This document shows, in pieces, positions 36,911 through 49,189 of a stretch of DNA of 64,000 nt. Position 1 is the first letter of the stretch. Each line of letters begins with the position of its first letter. The translations under genes and the position numbers were made by a program. Source of the DNA: Tamarix chinensis (Eukaryota; Streptophyta; Magnoliopsida; Caryophyllales; Tamaricaceae); assembly GCA_030549775.1 (NCBI GenBank), contig CM060173.1:44137110-44201109 (forward strand), written 5' to 3'. Below the pieces are notes generated by a model that was not told the DNA's origin, ran no database searches, and saw only the letters and a program-made list of their open reading frames with translations.

Positions 36911-38695
36911 TGTAACACTCCCAAAATTTACTACTGAAAAATTTCATTAATTAAAAGAAAATTAGCATAAGCAAATTAATAAACCGTAAACTTTGGAGAT
37001 ATTACCGCCACACTTAGTACCAGACCGGTTCACTCCTACCGTTCCAGTACCAAGTGCTAAGGCTAAAAAGGTAAAAGACGATCTTACGAGAAACTGAAGC
37101 ATATAAAAATGAGAGAAGCACAGTAAATAATTTATGAGAGTAAAATCAAACAATGGTGGTTACAAAATAACAAATACATTGAAGTTAAAAGAGATAAATC
37201 AAAACCCTAGAATTTACCGGATAGTACCTCACACTCATTCTCGAAAGCCCACTTGAGTAGCATCGAACACGACCTGAAAGGGGCACTACCCATTGAATAG
37301 GCAGGGGCCCCATGAAGGGAACCCTTCAATACTACGGTATTGAGTAACCCTTTAAAAACACACTTAAAAATAGGCACGGGGTATCACACATGATATACTA
37401 GGATATCCGTTCATAACGACCTATGTAAATATAACAATCAAATCCATACATTCACGTATTCAACAGGTCAATCATATATTAATGGTGTATACGTAACATT
37501 CACCTTTGTCCATTCGCATACTTAACAAGTTAACCGAATACTAATAGGCCATAATGAATAATCAATACTTTAGGGCCTTAAGGCCATTAAACCATCATTA
37601 ATCAATCATCTCGGATTTTAAATGTCCATGTGAGTGCAGGAACCCCACTATTATAGCCGATGGACCGGAAATATATACAGGAAAAAACGCTCCTGGCCAC
37701 TATTATTCGTCGGTGGGTCGGTTTCCAGGGCACCCCGGCTCCTGGCCACTATTATTCGCCGGTGGACCGGTCTGGGCCCGGCTCAGCATCTTCCTCTTTA
37801 AGTGATTAGTGTCTTTAACTTATCTTATTCGGAAGTATTTCACCCTTAACATACATGGCTAACTATATCCACACTTATCCTCCCAGGAGGGCCCGTCCCA
37901 TATCTTGAGACTTATGCACCTCTTAACTCGGTTTTCTCCAAAAAACCTAACTTGGGCTTATGTGGCCCATCCTTCTCTGTCGTACACATCCCGACTATTT
38001 CAACACCCCACACGTCATGACCCTTAGATCCAACCCTCACTTTCTACCCCACTCATTCTCTTTTACTTTTATTATTTTCTTTTTCTTTTTCCACCTTCTC
38101 ACATTAGGGTTTCTTCCTAAACCCTAGTTTGGTCTCCTACGCACCCTTATACTGTCCCACGTACTATTTTTCGCCCGAAGCTCCAAGACACCCAAACGAC
38201 ACTTCTGTTACCTTCCTCACATCCTGAGGTAACTTTCCATACGTAAAGTAAGCCCCCATGCGGACTCTAACCATCCCATGCAAACCCTAGTTTCTCCTAT
38301 ACCTACATTAGCCAACTTACTTCCCCTTGCTCATATTTCTCTCTCATTACTCTTTTTCACGCCTCCACACCCGATTACCAGATTAATTATCCTAGCATGC
38401 ATATTCCTAAAGGTCACATCACATCACATCATAAAATGTAGCATATCCATATCAGCACATACCAAAAAGGGCACATGAACACACCTTGACTCCAAGCCAT
38501 GCCACACGTGAAACAATTAAAATAATAACATATAGATCTCGACATAAAAATTATACAGGGCATCCAAGGCATGTAGGATATATAGCACACATTCAACTTT
38601 AGCTACACCCTTACTCGGTTTAGGTTACCGAGCTATCTTTTACATAAATTAAACCACTAAACGCCCTTTATAATCGTTACACTTAATATATTGAA
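36911..38695 (-). mobile_element. Long LTR, copy C (3' part in - orientation, truncated)
   Basis: Begins TGTAACACTCCC on the + strand and follows copy B collinearly. It has the terminal hairpin (37011-37056), an equivalent of ATTGAGTAACCC, the box array (37640-37765), GGCCCGGCTCAGCATCTT, the CATGCAAACCCTAG zone (38270-38290) and a CTTTACTCGGTTTAGGTTACCGAGC stretch shared with B (about 12338-12361). Similarity stops near 38695, where Athila sequence begins. The promoter half is missing. Left flank ATTTT. Confidence 0.8.
37640..37765. repeat. Box array in LTR C
   Basis: Three CCACTATTAT(A/T) cores near 37646, 37697 and 37747 with GCCGATGG, CGTCGGTGG and CGCCGGTGG continuations, spaced about 50 bp. 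The array is bounded by TCCATGTGAGTGCAGG and by GGCCCGGCTCAGCATCTT, which also bound the arrays in A and B. Confidence 0.85.
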
Positions 38696-38761
38696 ATGTC
38701 AATAATTAGCACCAAGTCCCTATGGGCATCTGTGCACTTGTGGATTGTGCCTATCATGTTT

Positions 38762-38776
38762 TGGTATTGTTGCTAG
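38762..38776 (+). other. Decayed Athila primer-binding site
   Basis: TGGTATTGTTGCTAG, readable as TGGCGCCGTTGCCGG with C-to-T and G-to-A changes (CGCC to TATT and so on), preceded by a CA (38756-38757) that would be the LTR end. The changes are the kind produced by deamination of methylated cytosines. Confidence 0.65.
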
Positions 38777-39339
38777 AAATTTTACACCACTATTAATATT
38801 AGTTATTTTCATTATTTGGCTAGATTAAACATTTTTTCCTTTTTTGTTAATAATTTAGTCTATTTCTTCCTCTCTCATTCAAATTGATTGATCTTGTGTG
38901 CCAAGATCCCTATGACTTTAGGATCCAATTGATTACAACCTCAAGATTGAAAGGACTATGTAAGACATCAAGAGGTGGTACAAGAAACACAAGATACCTT
39001 GACTAGAGACTCCACCATGGGAGATCAAGAAAGGGCTAATAAATCCTAAAAAGTGATTACATTACCAAACATAGTTGGCACACGATCAAGTATCACTAAT
39101 GTAAAGGTAGAAGAAAATAAATTGATGAAACTTGTTGCAGGATCACCACAATCGACATGGTGGTTCGAGAAGGCTTCATTAGATATCTCTCAAGAGATCC
39201 TCTTGAGACATGTTTAGTGAAAAATGGATCAATTGATGACGATGATAAGGTGGTGGTTATATATTCTACAATGATGGATGAAAGCCAACCTACACTAAAG
39301 GATCTAAAATGGTGACAAAATTTGAAAATAAGTGAACTG

Positions 39340-41806
39340 ATCCTATTTGTGAAAAGAAAATTGTACCTAAGGCAAAACTAAAGACTCTTCCTTCCTTACT
39401 TAGGTATGAGTTCTTGGAGTCTATTATGGTGACTATTAGTTATTGTGAATGCTAACTTGAGTAAAGAGAATGTGGAAAAATTGGTTGAACTTATTAGGTT
39501 ACATTAGGGTGCCATTGGTTATGCTATTGATTATCTTAAAGAAATAAATCCTTCTATATATATGCATTTTATTCTCTTAGAAGAAGGGTACAAGCCATCC
39601 ATTAAACATCAAAGGAGATTGAACCTAAATATAAAAGAAGTGGTAAGAAAAAGGGTACTCAAATTACTTTATGTAGGGATCACCTATCATATCTCAGATA
39701 GTGAATGGGTGATCCCAATGAAAGGGGTACCTAATATTGGTGGAATGAGCGTCATTAAAAATGTTAAAAACCAGTTTATCCTAATAAGGACGGTTAGGGG
39801 ATGACAAATGTGTATAGATTTATATAAAGGTGAATAAGGTTACACATATCCATAAGAATCATTTCTCCTTCCATTTATTGATCAAATATTAAAAATGTTA
39901 GAAAGTTTGGCTTGACATTAAATTTTTTTATTAGACGGGTTCTTAGGGTTATCTCAAATCCCCATTCACCCTACCGATAAAGAGAAAACTACATTTACTA
40001 TTTATATGGCACTTTTGCTTATCAAAGGATGTCATTTGGCTTATGTAATTCCCTTACCACCTTTCAACAATGCATCATGTTAATCTTCTCTAATTTTACT
40101 AAAGATATTATGGAAGTTTCTATTGATAATTTTTCTATTTATGGTACTTCCTTTTACTGTTTTTTGAGCTATCTTTCCAAGATATTAGCAATTTGTAAGA
40201 AGGTGAATCTTATTCGCAATCGGAAAAAGTGTCATTTCATGATACAATAATGGATCATTCTTGGTCATTTAGCCACTAGTTGGGGCATCGAGGTGGATAA
40301 TGCAAAGATTAATATTATTTCTAAGATTTCATCCTTCACTTCTATTAAAGGCATTTAAAGTTTCTTAGGCTATCCTGGTTTTTGTAGGCACTTTATTAAG
40401 GATTTTTCTAAAATTGCTAAACCCTTAATTCATTTACTTATCAAACATGTGCCTTTTGAATTTGATGAACCATGTTTGGATGCTTTTAACAAGTTAGAAG
40501 AGGCTTCGGCAACTGCTCTAGTTATACAGCCACCCAATTCGAGTATTCCATTTAAGGTGATAAGCAACACAAGTGATGATTCCATTAGAGTAGTCCTTAG
40601 AAAAATAAAAGGTGGAAAGGTTTGGGTAATTTAATATGCAAGTAAACCTCTTAATTATGCTCAAATAACTATGTTATCATTGATAAAGAGCTTTTGCCGG
40701 TGGTGTTCGCATTAGCCAAATTTTGATCATACTTGGTAGGATTAAAGGTTATAGTATTCAATGACCATGAGACACTTAAGTATTTGTTAACCAAGAAGGA
40801 TGCTCTAAGAATTTTACTTTTAAATTCAAGAAATAAAAGGGTACAAAAAATGTAGTGGCTGGTCATATTTCTAGATTAAGGCATAATATGGATAGAAGTG
40901 AAGGGGATGACACTCTAATTGATGATTCTTTCCTAGATGAAAATTTTTTAGTAGTTACAATCTTATCATCCCCCTAGTTTATAGATTTTGTAAATTATAT
41001 AGCATGTGGGTGCTGTAATTAGATTTATCCTATCAATAAAAGAAGGTGTTCCTCCCAAACATCAAGTACTATTATTAGGATAAGCCTTATCTTTAAAATA
41101 AATGTGCACATGAAGTTTATAGAAGATGTATACTTGAAGTGGAAGATGGAAGTGTCATATCCCACTATCATTCTTTACCTTATGGGAGTTGTGCTAGAAC
41201 TTTTAAGACAACTTCAAAAATTCTTTAAGCCGGTTTCTATTGGCCTAACCTCTTCAAGGATGTTAAATGGTTTGTTATATCTTATGATCTAGGTAATATA
41301 TTGAGAAGAAATGAAATTCCTTTGAATAATATCTTTGAGGTTGAGTATTTGATGTATGGTGAATTGACATCATGGGCCCTTTTCCATTGTCATACAACAA
41401 GTATATTCTAGTTGTAGTGGATTATATCTCTAAATGGGTTAAGGTAGTGGCTTCTCCCATAAACAATGACAAGGTAGTGGTTAAACTTAAATAAAAGGTC
41501 ATTATTCCAAGGCTTGGTGCCTTAAAAGTTGTAATTATTGATGGGAGATATCCTTTCACCAATCTCCTTTTTGGTGCACAACTAAAGAAATACAATGTTA
41601 CTACAAAATGGCCATATCGTATCAATCGCAGATGAGTGGACAATCAGAAATCACTTATCGAGAAATTAATGGATACTTGAGAAAATGGTCGCTCAAACAA
41701 GAAAGGATTGTTGGATGAAGTTGAATGATGCTTTATGACTTATCACACTGCTTATAAAATTCCAATTAGAATGATACCTTTGCATTTGGTAAATGGGAAA
41801 CCTTGT
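39340..41806 (+). pseudogene. Athila pol remnant: RT, RNase H, integrase
   Basis: Order of recognisable pieces: LKTLPSLLRYEFL (about 39380, pre-RT); FILLEEGYKPSIKHQRRLN and DSEWVIPM (39562-39720, RT N-terminus); PFIDQIL and DKEKTTFT (39870-40000). Next comes MSFGLCNSLTTFQ (40029). The polymerase site reads VSIDNFSIYG, where the second Asp of the usual YxDD-type motif is Asn, which should abolish catalysis. Then a FDEPCLDAFNKLEEA segment (40460) and RNase H-like text with YASKPLNYAQ (40636) and VAGHISRL (40855). The integrase follows (41350-41806) with [28 protein letters not shown] and, at the end, PIRMIPLHLVNGKPC. Many stops and frameshifts. At 41807 LTR D breaks the integrase; its continuation is not found elsewhere. 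Confidence 0.88.
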
Positions 41807-42579
41807 TGTAACACCCCAAAATTTACTATTTAAAAAAATAGAAGCAATTAAATTAAAACCCATGAATTATAAGGATGTTACCGCTACACTTAATATCATA
41901 CTGGTTCACTCCGACCGTTCTAGTACCAAGTGCTAAGGCTAAAAGAAGTTTTTGTTAAACTTTAATCAATACTTAAACCAAGAGTCAATAAAAAGAATAA
42001 AAAAGGATCATAATACAAAAAAAAAGAGTATGTGTAAAAAGTTTATAGTCCAAAGAAGTACAAAAAATCATGAAATGGAAATTAGAGTGCGAAATCAAAA
42101 TCCTTCATAGGGAATAATGTCTACAAACATTAATATTTAATTCAAAAAATCTAATACAAAAAATAAATATCATAAAGAAATAGAGTGATATAAGAGAAAA
42201 TCTAGCCACGTCACTCCAATCATTGAACCAAGCCATAATCAACACTTAGCTCCACCTGATGCCTCGCCCACCTGCACAAAGGTAGAAGGGTCTTCTGCTC
42301 ATGGGAAAGAGTAGCACTCATGAAAAAGGTGATCAGTGTGGTATGTATTAAGCAAGGTAACCGGTGCACTAAGGGAAACACATAAAATCACATAAACCAT
42401 GCAAAAAAATAAAAAGAGCATATAGTCTGTCATGATAACATAATATTGTATAATCATTTGGGTAGATACATAAATGCCCATTTATAATCAAGATTAATTA
42501 ATTAATTAATTAATCTATGATCAGAAATCATTTCACACCGTGATCTTTATCAAGTCCATGTGAGTACAGGAACCTCCCA

Positions 42580-42910
42580 CTATTTTACCCAGTGGCTCGG
42601 TCACATATAGGGACTATTATAGCCAGTGGATCGGTCATGTATATAGGATAAAACCCTAACCACTATTCCTTATCGGTGGATCGGTTTAGTTCCTACTTGC
42701 ATGGTGTTCCACTATAAGTAATTAGTGTCATTTATGTGTCTTAGCATACTTAAGTTTTGGTTTATTAAGCTTGGGATCCACCACTATTATAGCCAGTGGG
42801 CTGGAAACACACAGGGAATAAAGCTCCTGACCACTATTATTCGCCAATGGATGGGTTGCGTATAGGGTAAAAACCCTAACCACTATTCCTAATCGGTGGA
42901 TCGGCTGGAC
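42580..42910. repeat. Degenerate box arrays in LTR D
   Basis: CCACTATT cores at about 42577, 42660, 42782, 42833 and 42882 with partner GTGG or CAGTGG words (for example ATAGCCAGTGG, CTTATCGGTGG, TAATCGGTGG). Two groups are separated by a spacer with ACTTGCATGGTG and TTGGTTTATTAAGC, as in A and B. Confidence 0.8.
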
Positions 42911-43359
42911 CTAGCTCAATAATCTTTCACTTTAAATGATTAATGTCTTAAGTGTCTTATTCAGAAATTCTCACCCTAGACATGCATGACTAAATCCCTC
43001 TACGCTTGTCCTTTTACTAACGTGTACCATATCATGAGAACCCTATACCTCCTAAATTACCCTAACATCCTTTCCTCTATATCCTATATCACACTAGAAG
43101 TCCAACTCTTTAGTATATGGGTCAAGGCCCACTTCCTTTCTTTTCTAAGTCCACTCAACACCTCACTCTAGGGTTTTATCCAAAAACCCTAATTTAGACC
43201 TATATGGTCCATTTCTACTCCACTTCACACGACCTAAATTGTTTTAACACTTTAGACTTTAAATTTCTTTATTCAACCCTCATCATGACTCCTTACTCCT
43301 CAAGTATATGTGTGGTCACAAAACCTTTTTCATGCAAAATCTTATGCTCACACGTGAAA

Positions 43360-43500
43360 CCTAAATTCCCATGCAAACCCTAAACTCCCAGGCAAACCCT
43401 AAATTCCCATGCAAATCCTATATTCCCATGCAAACCCTATGCTCCCATGCAAATCCTATATTCCCATGTAAACCCTATGCTCCCATGAAAACCCTAAACT
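43360..43500. repeat. CCCATGCAAACCCTA minisatellite in LTR D
   Basis: About seven units of roughly 19 bp (CCCATGCAAACCCTATGCT and variants) from about 43370 to 43495. It contains AAACCCTA, identical to the plant telo-box. A counterpart array lies in G (59960-60180, reverse strand). Confidence 0.85.
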
Positions 43501-44159
43501 CCGTCATTCCTCTTTAGATGCCACTATGCATGGTCATATAACACATAAACTAAACCCACATCAATACACTCCCTATCATCATATTATAAAACCTATCATG
43601 AATGTCTTATGGGCCACACCATACCACAATAACAACACATCTCATATACATAATACATATACCATAATTTATTACACGAACTTAACTCAACTCCACATCA
43701 AGCTGTATATATGACAGTTACACAAATACACATAAAATACATTATAGGGCATGTATGGCATATAAAACACACAATACACAAACAGCCTTAGTTACTCCTT
43801 ACCTAAAACATCACCGGTCTTGGAGCATACTCATACGCCTCTTTAGGGCTTTGACTGGTCTCACCTAAATGAGGGAAAACTAGAATTAGGTTCCCTCTTA
43901 CCAAAAAAAAATACTATTATTTACCAACTTATTCCAGGACTAGGTTTTGAATAAAATAATACTACACTAATAATAACTATACAAAATAATACTAAAAATA
44001 CTAATAATAATATTAATATGATTAAAAATGGATGGTGATATAAGGGCTTCTACCCTTCACCCAAAACGGTGCTAACAATATCATCAAGACATTATTCATA
44101 AAAATATTACTAAAAATAGTAATGAAAATAATAATCAAATTTACAAAATAATAAAATAG

Positions 44160-44174
44160 TAATTGAATTTAAAA

Positions 44175-44209
<35 letters not shown>

Positions 44210-44476
44210 AATGATTTAAACTGAAAGTAATATAAATCTAAAATAGTAAAAGTGCCATTAGTAGTAGTGGTAATACTAATACTACTACTAATAATAATAA
44301 TATTCATAATAGTAATAATACATGTTGTTTATAATAATAGTTATAATAAGAATAATGATACTTATAATAATATTAATATTAATATTAATATTAATATTCA
44401 TAATAAAGGTAGTAGTATTCGCATTATACAATAAAGTAGGGCTTCAGCCTTCTAAATAATTAATAGTAACAGTAAA

Positions 44477-44513
<37 letters not shown>

Positions 44514-44520
44514 CTTAGAA
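44160..44520. repeat. Microsatellite cluster in LTR D
   Basis: GATAAT runs (44188-44208), TACTAC/TAATAA runs (44270-44300), TTAATA runs (44369-44398) and an AAT run (44478-44512). These give rise to several spurious low-complexity open frames. Confidence 0.9.
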
Positions 44521-44689
44521 TAATATTAATAATAAAAAACTAATACTCTATATAATTTTTATATACTCTCGACCCTAATAAGAAATGATAACATTAATAT
44601 TGAACCTAATAATTATAATTATAATCATAATTATAATAATTGAATATTAGTTAAAAATTGAAATAAAATAAAACAAGCTTAAATAAATA

Positions 44690-45880
44690 GGGGAGAAGGG
44701 CTGAGAGGGTTTAGGGTTCTACCATAGGCTGGTGGAGATGGGTAGCACTGGCGACGGTGCACTGCGATAGCGACGGTGGCCGGGGAAAGGGAAAGAAAAG
44801 GAAAGAGATGAGATTTGAGAAGAAGAGATGGAGAATAAGGGTGGTGGTTGAGGTGTTGGTGGGAGTCTAAACTGGGCGAAGTAAAGTGAGAGGGGTGGCG
44901 CAACCAATGGCGGCGGTGCACAGCTGCGGTGGTGGCTGCCAAAATGAAGAGAAGAAGAAAAAAGAGAGGAGGATAAGAAGAAAGGGGAAAAGAAGGGTTA
45001 GGTAAGGTGGAGGAGGATTGGAAGCTATTTTTGGGTGGTGTAGAAGGCAGTGATAGTGGTGGATGTGGTGGTTGACAGTGGCGTAAAGGGTGGCAAGTGT
45101 AAAAATTTGGCTGGTTGTGTAGGAAGCATCGAGGAGAAAGGGCAGCATAGTTAGTTAAAGGGTAATGCAGGAAAGACTTAAGTAAGTAGAGCAGGTGGCG
45201 TAGTTGGATGATGGCCAAGGAAGAGGTATCTGAAGTTGTAGTGGTGTGCAAGGGTAAATTATTAGGGTTTTAGGAAAAAGTCTTGAGATCAACCAAATAA
45301 GGGGTATTTCTAGAGTTTGGAGGAGAGGGTAGGGTTGTAAGGGTAGGAAGGAGGGTAATGTAGGTAGGGTTAGGGTAGCCAGCGATGCCAATTAGCTAGT
45401 ACCAATTCAAATCATGGCAACTTCTTCGCGCAGGAAAAGGAGGATTTTGCACGAAAGAAAAGGAAGATGGGTTAGGTCATGTTGATAGGCGATTAGAGAA
45501 GAGGATAAATAGAGGGGAAAGGGTTGGTCACCACAAGCGTAGCTTGTGGGGCCATTTTCGGGTTGACTGAGTTACAAGTTAACGAGGAGGAGGAGGAATG
45601 AAGAAGAAGGAGGTGGATCAGTCGGCTAAGGAAAAAAAAGAAAAGAAAAGAGAAGGGAGAAGCGAACTGGGCTGACATCAGTTATAAAATTTTTAAATGA
45701 AACACAATGTTCTAGGGAAAGAGGGAAAGGGATAGAGCGATGGAAACTAGCCGCGACAGGCCCAACCGAAAGAAGAAATTAGGGAAAAAGGAAGAAAAGA
45801 AAGAAAAGAAAGACAAAGAAAAGAAAACTAAAGAAAAAAAGAAAGAGGAAAAAGGGGAAAGGGATAAAGAAAAACAGGTA
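44690..45880. other. Purine-rich / GC-richer U3 block of LTR D
   Basis: G- and GA-rich on the + strand (GGTGGTGG, GGAGGAGG, GAAAAGAAAAG), ending in a long AG tract at 45775-45875. It is positionally equivalent to the GC-rich blocks of A, B and G. Several open frames on the - strand (44679-45678) are Pro/Ser/Leu-rich translations of this tract and are not called. Confidence 0.6.
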
Positions 45881-46260
45881 GGTTAGGGTTAATTAAATTA
45901 ATTAGAATATTTTAAGTATTTAAAACAAAAATATTTTAAAAAAATAATATCAAATTTCCTTTTTAGGCTAATTTAGGATTTTAAATAGATTTTTCCTAAA
46001 TTTCTTTTTAATTAGCAAAAAACCCAAACTTTCCATTATAAAAATATTTGTAATTTCCTCTTAATTTTTCCTAAATAATTTCTTCCTATTCCAATAAAAA
46101 TAATTAATTAAATTAATTCCCTAATAAATCCTTATTTAATTATATTTCTTAAAATAAGTATTTTTGGGGCATTTCAAAAACTAAAGCCCTAAACTATTCA
46201 TTTAAAACACTAAACCATCTATACCAACAAAACACCAACATGTTTCTCTCTTTTTGAAAC

Positions 46261-46284
46261 AAACCCTAACCCTAACCCTAAACC
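46261..46284. repeat. Short telomere-like repeat
   Basis: AAACCCTAACCCTAACCCTA followed by AACC, about three CCCTAA(A) units. Too short to be a telomere; an interstitial or 5'-UTR sequence. Confidence 0.8.
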
Positions 46285-46929
46285 ACAATTCCAACCGACA
46301 TCCAAACCCTAACTTTCAACACTATGCATTATCATTAATCCATCACTGAATGCATAGATGAACTAGTGTGTTCCATTTGAACCATCTTCATTGTTAAAAC
46401 CTTATCACCGAATCACCATCATCATTTTTCTACTATAATTCAAACCACCATCATCTTATTTACACCACTTTCGAAGCTTTAGCCTTTTTAACTCACCATC
46501 ACCGAGCCTTTATCATTTTATACAAACTCTACTCAAATCATTAGTTCCAAATAATTGAAGATGAAACCCTCCTATACACATTAGTGTATGCCATGGTCAT
46601 CGAGGATAATGGCTTGCATAGCCTAATTACAAGGACTAGGATTGATTCACCTATAAAAGGCCATGAATATGATGTGAACCAGGTTTTGAATGATACAAAT
46701 GTTTCTAAATGCTCAAACCATGACTCTAATTCATCCTCTATCCTAAAAATTGCATGGGAAAGACTGGGATCGATTGATCCCCCTCAATCGCCTAAGGGGA
46801 TCTCCTAGTGAGACAAAATTGTAGGCAACCGCAACCCAAATTAGGATTCAAATCTTGCACTCATTCTAGATTCAATTGTTATTAAGAATGGGGTTGTAAA
46901 ACTAGACAAGTCAATAGTGGTTCAGGAGG

Positions 46930-47590
46930 CACAAACTTGGGAGAATACTTTAGTTAGTTTTTTGTTTGGATAATTTCCTTCATATAATCAAATGTGTGCT
47001 TTGTCAAAGGCCACTGGATAGAGGTGCCTCTCCCATATGTCCTCATGCATTCGAAGGGGTTCTTCTTATTTAAATTTGAATCAAAGATGCATGTTATGAC
47101 CATTCTTGAACAATATTGGACCTATTGTAATAAACCTCTTTTTCAGAGACTTTGGGAATGGCGAATGAAGATTTAAACCTCTACTATGTAAATGGTTTCT
47201 TTCTGGATTAAATTTCCTAACCTTCCATTGGAATATTCATCTGTGGATTTGCTCGGCCAAATTACAATTGCTCCCAGTAGACCAGTATATATCGATGCAA
47301 TCACAATAGTAAAAGAGAGAGTTCCATTCCCTATAGTTCTTATTAAGGTTAAATTCAAGCAACATCTTGTTGATACAGTGACTATTATAGAACCAGATGG
47401 AGGTAAGTTACTCCAGGATGTTGTGTATGATTAGAAGCTAATGTATTGTCATCTTCATAACAAGTTTGGCCATTCTTCTTCAAACTGCCGTATGGAAAAG
47501 CCAGCTATAAGTAGTAAGGATGGTGGGGAATGGGTGATGGTGAGGGATAATAGGAAGGGCAAGGCTGTTGTGAATGATAATTTTAGACAT
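46930..47590 (+). pseudogene. LINE ORF1 remnant (DUF4283-like plus CCHC knuckle)
   Basis: Across shifted frames it reads FPSYNQMCA, FVKGHWIEVPLPYVLMHSKG and FFLFKFESKMHVMTILEQ. Then, in one 80-codon frame (47192-47434), comes FWIKFPNLPLEYSSVDLLGQI, ITIVKERVPFPIVLIKVKF and EPDGG. This is the pattern of the DUF4283 domain found in plant LINE ORF1 proteins. A knuckle-like C-HLHNKFGHSSSNC stretch follows at about 47450-47490. The protein would bind element RNA in intact copies. Broken by at least two frameshifts and several stops. An upstream frame at 46584-46808 may be the ORF1 start but is not recognised. Confidence 0.75.
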
Positions 47591-48019
47591 TTTAATACTT
47601 TCTAACATTTTTGATTCTTTAGGGGAACCTTTGAAGTAGGGGGAACTGATTCATTTTACAAATGATGTTACAGTTGGTGCCCTACTATAACATGGTATCT
47701 ACAAAGATATAGTGGGCCAGCCACAAGGTAAATTCTATGCCATAAATACTCATCAGAAGTTAAGAAATAGAATAATATTTCAAGTAGGGAAGGTGCAAGT
47801 CTTGGGAAGCAACAACAAGTTGAATCTAAGGTCTCAAATAGGAAGTTTCATGGCGCAGTCCAGGGTACCACTGCCTCTAATAAGTCAAAGCACCAAGTGG
47901 GTAGTAGGGTTGTCACATGTAGTAAACTGGAAAAGTCAGTGCCGCTGCACCAATTTAATGCAAGTGAAGAGGCCTATGATCCCCCGGTCGTTAGTGTTAG
48001 CCTTACTAATGATCCTAGT

Positions 48020-48790
48020 GGTCATGATTGGTGCATGAAATGTGCATGGCCTTAATAGGACCTCCAAACATAAGGAGGTCATGAAATTTTATAGGTAGAA
48101 TAACATGTCATTAGGTTGTTTGTTAGAGATTAGGTTAAAGAAAATTAAAGTTGAAGAAGTGTTTAGGATAATATTTCGTGATTGGAATTTTGTAAATAAT
48201 TTTACCTACCATCATAATTGTCAAGTGTGGGTGGTGTGGGATCCAAGTATCTGGGATATTATGCAAACATAGGCATATGATCAAGCGATTCTTTGTAAGG
48301 CTCACTACCTTTAATTGGACATGGTGTTTTATGTGACATTTATTTATGCAATGCATATGGTAAGAGAGTGAAAAAGGTTATGGGATTGGTTAATCTCTCA
48401 TAGACGGGACAATAAACCATGGCTCTCGTTAGGGGATTTTAACGTTATTCTTTAGTGTGCTAGGTAGTTCCAACAGGAAGCTCCAAATGAAGGGGATATA
48501 GTGGATTTTGTAGACTATTTTCCATCCATTGAGGTTAGCAATCTCAAGCACACTAGTCGTTTCTTTAGATAGTTAAGTCAGAGGGGTGGCAATGAAGAAG
48601 TATGCAGTAAGCTGGATTGAGCAATGGTAAACTTTCATTAGCTCCAAAAGTTTCCTTTGGCAACTGCTGATTTTCAAAGCCTACTTTTCTCTGACCATTA
48701 CCCTATAGTGGTTGATACGCATATGGAATTTAAGCTGGGCAAGAGGCCTTTCAAGTTCTTCAACTTCTAGGTGGAGGATAAGGAGTTGTA
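48020..48790 (+). pseudogene. LINE endonuclease domain remnant
   Basis: Translates in pieces to WNVHGLNRTSKHKEV (about 48030; the start motif of plant LINE endonucleases), CLLEIRLKKIKVEE, WLSLGDFNVIL (about 48420), GRSNEEV-like text with LD.AMVN (about 48620), ADFQSLLFSDHYPIVVD (about 48670) and RPFKFFNF. These are the catalytic landmarks (GDFN, SDH) of the APE-type endonuclease that nicks target DNA. Several stops interrupt it. Confidence 0.82.
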
Positions 48791-49189
48791 GCCCTTTATC
48801 CAGTGTCATTACCTTCACTCCTTATGAGGAAATTTTCTTCTACATGTTTGGGAATGCTTACAGGGCCTGAAGCCGAAGATAAAATGATTGAATTTGTAGA
48901 AATATGGTTCGATTTTGTCTAAGGTTCTTATGTGAGGTATTTGTTACATTGGGTGATTTGGAATTGAGATTATGTGAGAAGGAATCTCAACACAAATATA
49001 ACCATCTTTTGTGGTGTGAGAAAATGTTCTTCAAGCAAAAATCCTTCATTCATTAGCTAAAGAATGAGATTCAAACCACAAGTTCTTGTTTACCTAAGTT
49101 AAGGAGCGTCAACATAGGAAATGCATGATGTCCATCATGGATGAGGTAGGACTTACTTGGCATGTACAACAGGAAATTTAGGAGGCATT

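Larger units (their letters stand above)
38696..41806 (+). mobile_element. Degenerate Athila-type Ty3/gypsy element, partial
   Basis: Starts with an LTR tail containing GTCCCTATGGGCATCTGTGC and GCACTTGTGGATTGT, a text typical just before the primer-binding site of Athila/Tat elements. A decayed primer-binding site follows at 38762, then a short gag/protease remnant, then reverse transcriptase, RNase H and integrase (separate entry). Most of gag is missing: only about 0.6 kb separates the PBS from the pre-RT region, against well over 1 kb in complete elements. It is joined on the left to truncated LTR C and cut on the right by LTR D inside the integrase. No 3' LTR is seen. Confidence 0.8.
41807..46176 (-). 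mobile_element. Long LTR, copy D (4,370 bp)
   Basis: Starts TGTAACACCCC at 41807 and ends GGGGCATTTCA at 46176. The last ~330 bp, read on the - strand, follow the first 400 bp of copy G closely (AAATAAGG, AGCCTAAAAA.GGA, ATATTCTAATT, CCTAACC), which confirms the end. It contains the decayed terminal hairpin, box arrays (42580-42910), CATGCAAACCCTA repeats (43360-43500), microsatellites (44160-44520) and a purine-rich U3 block (44690-45880). The flanks CTTGT and AAAAC do not match, so either the right neighbour was replaced later or this solo LTR came from recombination between two elements. Confidence 0.8.

Noticed and set aside
44679..45678. Several Pro/Ser/His-rich frames on the - strand, the longest 190 codons
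   Set aside because: Translations of the purine-rich U3 block of LTR D; composition-driven and overlapping in different frames.
46261..46284. Telomere or interstitial telomere block
   Set aside because: Only about three CCCTAA units.
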